Origin: Solenopsis invicta
Taxonomy: Eukaryota; Arthropoda; Insecta; Hymenoptera; Formicidae
DNA: 64,000 bases
Reading direction: 5' to 3'
Assembly: GCF_016802725.1 (NCBI RefSeq)
Contig: NC_052672.1
Location: 16,626,710 to 16,690,709, forward strand
The notes beneath the pieces are model-generated. The model was not told the origin of the DNA and made no database searches. It saw nothing but the letters and a program-made list of their open reading frames with translations. Of the stretch, positions 61,454 through 64,000 are shown one piece after another (positions within the stretch are counted from its first letter, which is position 1; the number at the start of each line of letters is the position of its first letter). A program made the position numbers and the translations under genes.

Positions 61454-61568
61454 AGTTAGTTTATAATAGCTGTTACCGTAAGAAATTCACCAATCATAGT
61501 CAACTATTCTTCTATAAATCGATCCTGATTGGCCAATTTCTTACGGCAACGGCTATTATAAACCAACC
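61454..61568. repeat. 115-bp hairpin element
   Basis: The arms are AGTTAGTTTATAATAGCTGT followed by ACCGTAAGAAATT and CCAATCA, with near-exact complements at the right (TGATTGGCCAATTTCTTACG, GCTATTATAAACCAACC). The arms are about 43 bp and the loop about 30 bases. Confidence 0.85.
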
Positions 61569-61578
61569 CTAATACTGC

Positions 61579-61723
61579 GGGCCTCTTTCACATCTCGGTT
61601 AGAGCTAACCGAGAGGTTAGTCCATTGGAATTGATCAATTGCATCGCCTATTGTGTGAAATAACAAATGCTATTGGTCAATTCCAATGGACTAACCAATC
61701 GGTTAGATTAGTGAAAGAGGCCT
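61579..61723. repeat. 145-bp hairpin element
   Basis: The outer ends GGCCTCTTTCAC and GTGAAAGAGGCC are exact complements. Inner arms share GGTTAGTCCATTGGAATTGA with its complement. The left arm has an extra CGGTTAGAGCTAACCG mini-hairpin. It lies 170 bases before the TRMT10C start codon. Confidence 0.85.
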
Positions 61724-61893
61724 TGAATGCATCCATTGGATGCGGTATGAACCGTGTAAAATGTCCGAAAATCATGTGCACTTCTATTGTTGATCAAACT
61801 GCTTAGGTTAAGTTTAGAGAGTCATTGGCGCAGTTTATAACATCGTGACGATTTTTGCTACAAAAAATCGTAATAATTAAATAAAATTACAGA

Positions 61894-63357
61894 ATGTTTA
61901 ATAACATGAAGAAATGTTTGACAGTCTCAATTAGGATTTCTAGGAAACTTTTAGCGTCATCGTTCCACGAAAGTGTCTTGATACCTGAATTTCTCTCTTG
62001 TGCAAACATTCGGTATTTGAATAATATGGCTCGTAAACAGTTTTACTGTCATTCTACTATCAAAGATCAAAATGTAACAAGTGCCGAGTTAAAAGCTCAA
62101 CAACAAAAGTTAGATCAGCAGGAACTTGAAAAGTTGCTCTCCGATCCCGAGAATAACAAGCGCTTTCAAATATTGGAGTTAGAAGTGGATGTCATGCGAC
62201 ACAATGCTGAAAGGGTTCCTACCAATATTGAGCCGAAAGATTGGTTGACGCTGTTAAACACAGCAACCAAGACAAGAAGAAAGTCAGTATATTATTTCCT
62301 ATTTTTCTTTTTCTTTATCAGAAAATATTTTTGATTGATTGTTTAATGAAATTTGGTTGATTTTGTTTGAAGCACATTTTTTTGTTGTACAGAAGGTATC
62401 TTGAATTTTTGTGGAAAAATGAGAGATCACGTGAAAATGTTAAGCTAAAACAAGAGATGAGAAAATCTGAAATGCTAGATAAAAAGGAAAAAGAAAAGCA
62501 AGTTGAGGACACTGGTGAAATAAAATATGGACTTTTGCATAATACACTATTTATGCGTATATATGACACAACTATAAATCACTTCTACAATGGTAAAATG
62601 ATCCAAAGTATGATGTTTGAACCAAAGATAGTGTTTGACTGTGGTTATGATAATGAAATGAACCAACGAGAGATACATAATTGCGCCAAGCAACTATCTC
62701 TGGCATTTGCAAGCAATCGCAACCACGTTAATCCCATGTTTATGTACTTCTGTAATTTTAACAAAGATGGATTACTTAGACGTAATCTTCAACAAAACAT
62801 ACCTACTTTGTTGGACGACGATTTTCCAGTGGTAGTAACATCGCAATCTTATTTAGATATATTTCCTAAGAATGAGTTAGTGTATCTCACTCCACATTGT
62901 AGGGTAAATCTAACCCAATTCGATCCAGATGCAGTTTATATTATAGGTGCACTAGTAGACAAGGTAAGCTGACAAGATTTTATGTTGTAAATACACTACT
63001 TATCTTTCTTTATTGAATTGGATTTTCATTTATTTGTAGAGTGATTCGCAACCATTGTCTTTGGCAAAAGCTAAGAAGGAAGGTATCCGCATGGCTAAAT
63101 TTCCCATAGATCAATATCTTGAGTGGGGTGCTAGCTCTTCTAAGAATCTTACACTTGACCAGTCGTTGAAAATAATGTTGGACCTGAGACACACAGGAGA
63201 CTGGAAAGAGGCATTAAAACATGTGCCAAACAGAAAATTAAGACCTGCTAGAGAAAAGATGTTGCAAAACAAAATACGAAGGTCTATGTCCATGAATACA
63301 CCAGAGACTAAGGAATCCAAATTAATCTTTACATTTGAAAATAGGAAAAGAAATTAA
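61894..63357 (+). CDS. TRMT10C: Mitochondrial ribonuclease P protein 1 / tRNA m1R9 methyltransferase
   Basis: Exons 61894-62282, 62393-62963 and 63040-63357 join in frame to 425 residues. TRMT10C (MRPP1; Drosophila roswell) methylates position 9 of mitochondrial tRNAs and, with the SDR partner MRPP2, is part of protein-only mitochondrial RNase P. The start is rich in Arg, Lys, Ser and hydrophobics without acids (MKKCLTVSIRISRKLLASSF), fitting a matrix-targeting peptide. A charged helical region follows (about 60-180). The C-terminal two thirds is a TRM10-type SPOUT domain: KIVFDCGYDNEM, LTPHCRVNLTQFDPDAVYIIGALVDKS, then PLSLAKAKKEGIRMAKFPID and LDLRHTGDWKEALKHVPNRK. The last block with YLEWG favours the mitochondrial paralogue over TRMT10A/B. 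Divergent with CNOT1, start codons 1.76 kb apart. Confidence 0.93.
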
Positions 63358-64000
63358 TGTTCTTTAATTGTAAACATTAGACTACAACAAATTATATAAA
63401 AGATTAATATCAAAAAGGAGATTGTTAATTATTTTGCTCTATATTGTAGAATTATTCCTAAGATAACAATTTATCTTAAAACTTAATATAAAATTTTATT
63501 TTGTAATATATACATATATGATGCTTTATCTTCTCTTTTACGTCATTAAAATAGATTAAAAAATATCATTAAATATGAAAGCATCATCCTCACTTCTATT
63601 CTACAAATATGAAATTTCTCCATTTTCAATTCATCTAATTGCGTTTTTGACTGCAGTGAGTTTTAATCCAGGTTCGTCGCCGTTTACCGGAATTGTCCAA
63701 TTAGAACGGACGATTTCGGCAAATGACGAACCGGGGTTAAAATCCACTGCAGTCAAAAACACTATAATTGTAAAAAATAAAATGATAATCAATTACACAT
63801 CATTAAAAATTTATAATTTTTGATATATATATATACAACATTTATCATTGGGATCATTACTGAAATCTTTTGCTTGCTATTGCTACATTAATGAGTCTAT
63901 CATATATTAACAATGAAAATATAGAAAAATTAGCAAATGCTTCTACACAAAATTTCATTGTAAAATAACATTAAATTGTTGTTAAAATCTTTTGTTTTAT
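63358..64000. other. 3' flank of TRMT10C
   Basis: AT-rich sequence that should contain the TRMT10C 3' UTR and, at 63,637-63,769, a palindromic element. No further coding exon is visible before the window ends. Confidence 0.5.
63637..63769. repeat. Palindromic MITE-like element, family C, copy 2
   Basis: It starts AATTGCGTTTTTGACTGCAG and ends CTGCAGTCAAAAACACTATAATT; the arms continue with GTGRRTTTTAAYCC and GGTTCGTC. The interior (ACCGGAATTGTCCAATTAGAACGG) is the reverse complement of that in copy 1 at 61,162-61,277. The two copies flank TRMT10C. Confidence 0.85.

Noticed and set aside
1..64000. tRNA genes, CRISPR arrays, prokaryotic operons, telomeric TTAGG arrays, transposase genes
   Set aside because: No GGTTCGAAT-type T-arm with a matching cloverleaf, no regularly spaced identical repeats, no TTAGG runs and no frame resembling a transposase or reverse transcriptase was found by eye. 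A tRNAscan or profile search would be decisive.

Overview
This window looks like nuclear DNA of an insect, most likely a hymenopteran (ant, bee or wasp). Genes are split by short AT-rich GT-AG introns, and the intergenic DNA alternates AT-rich stretches with CpG-rich islands. There is no polycistronic layout or ribosome-binding-site pattern. The selenoprotein gene SELENOF carries a cysteine codon where most animals use selenocysteine, which fits the reported loss of selenoproteins in Hymenoptera. Species cannot be fixed from sequence alone.

Layout. (1) 1-9,088: no gene I can support. (2) 9,089-21,428 (+): last five exons of a single-pass membrane protein, namely the membrane exon, a 23-nt microexon, then a long cytoplasmic tail rich in tyrosine motifs and histidine. 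(3) 21.4-32.3 kb: gene-poor, with several hairpin elements and, at 29.8-31.8 kb, an unusual array of homologous minus-strand exon-like cassettes. (4) 32,360-33,199 (+): SELENOF. (5) 34,943-39,309 (-): zinc finger protein on ecdysone puffs (Pep), with candidate 5' UTR exons up to about 40.9 kb. (6) 41,277-42,963 (-): inositol polyphosphate 1-phosphatase. (7) 44,261-48,258 (+): the regulatory subunit of pyruvate dehydrogenase phosphatase (PDPR). (8) 49,052-60,133 (-): complete CNOT1, scaffold of the CCR4-NOT deadenylase, rebuilt from 19 exons with all phases closing to 2,402 residues. (9) 61,894-63,357 (+): TRMT10C/MRPP1, a subunit of mitochondrial RNase P.

The right half is a compact set of housekeeping genes: INPP1 and PDPR are head to head, PDPR and CNOT1 are tail to tail, and CNOT1 and TRMT10C are head to head. 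They share no single pathway and no sign of operon-like control is seen. PDPR and TRMT10C are predicted mitochondrial, SELENOF is ER-luminal, CNOT1 acts in mRNA turnover and Pep in nuclear RNA/chromatin.

The rest is dominated by non-coding foldback (MITE-like) elements. At least four families can be recognised because more than one copy, or two long arms of one copy, lie in the window. All gene models were assembled by hand from reading frames, splice dinucleotides and exon phase. No alignment or expression data were available.
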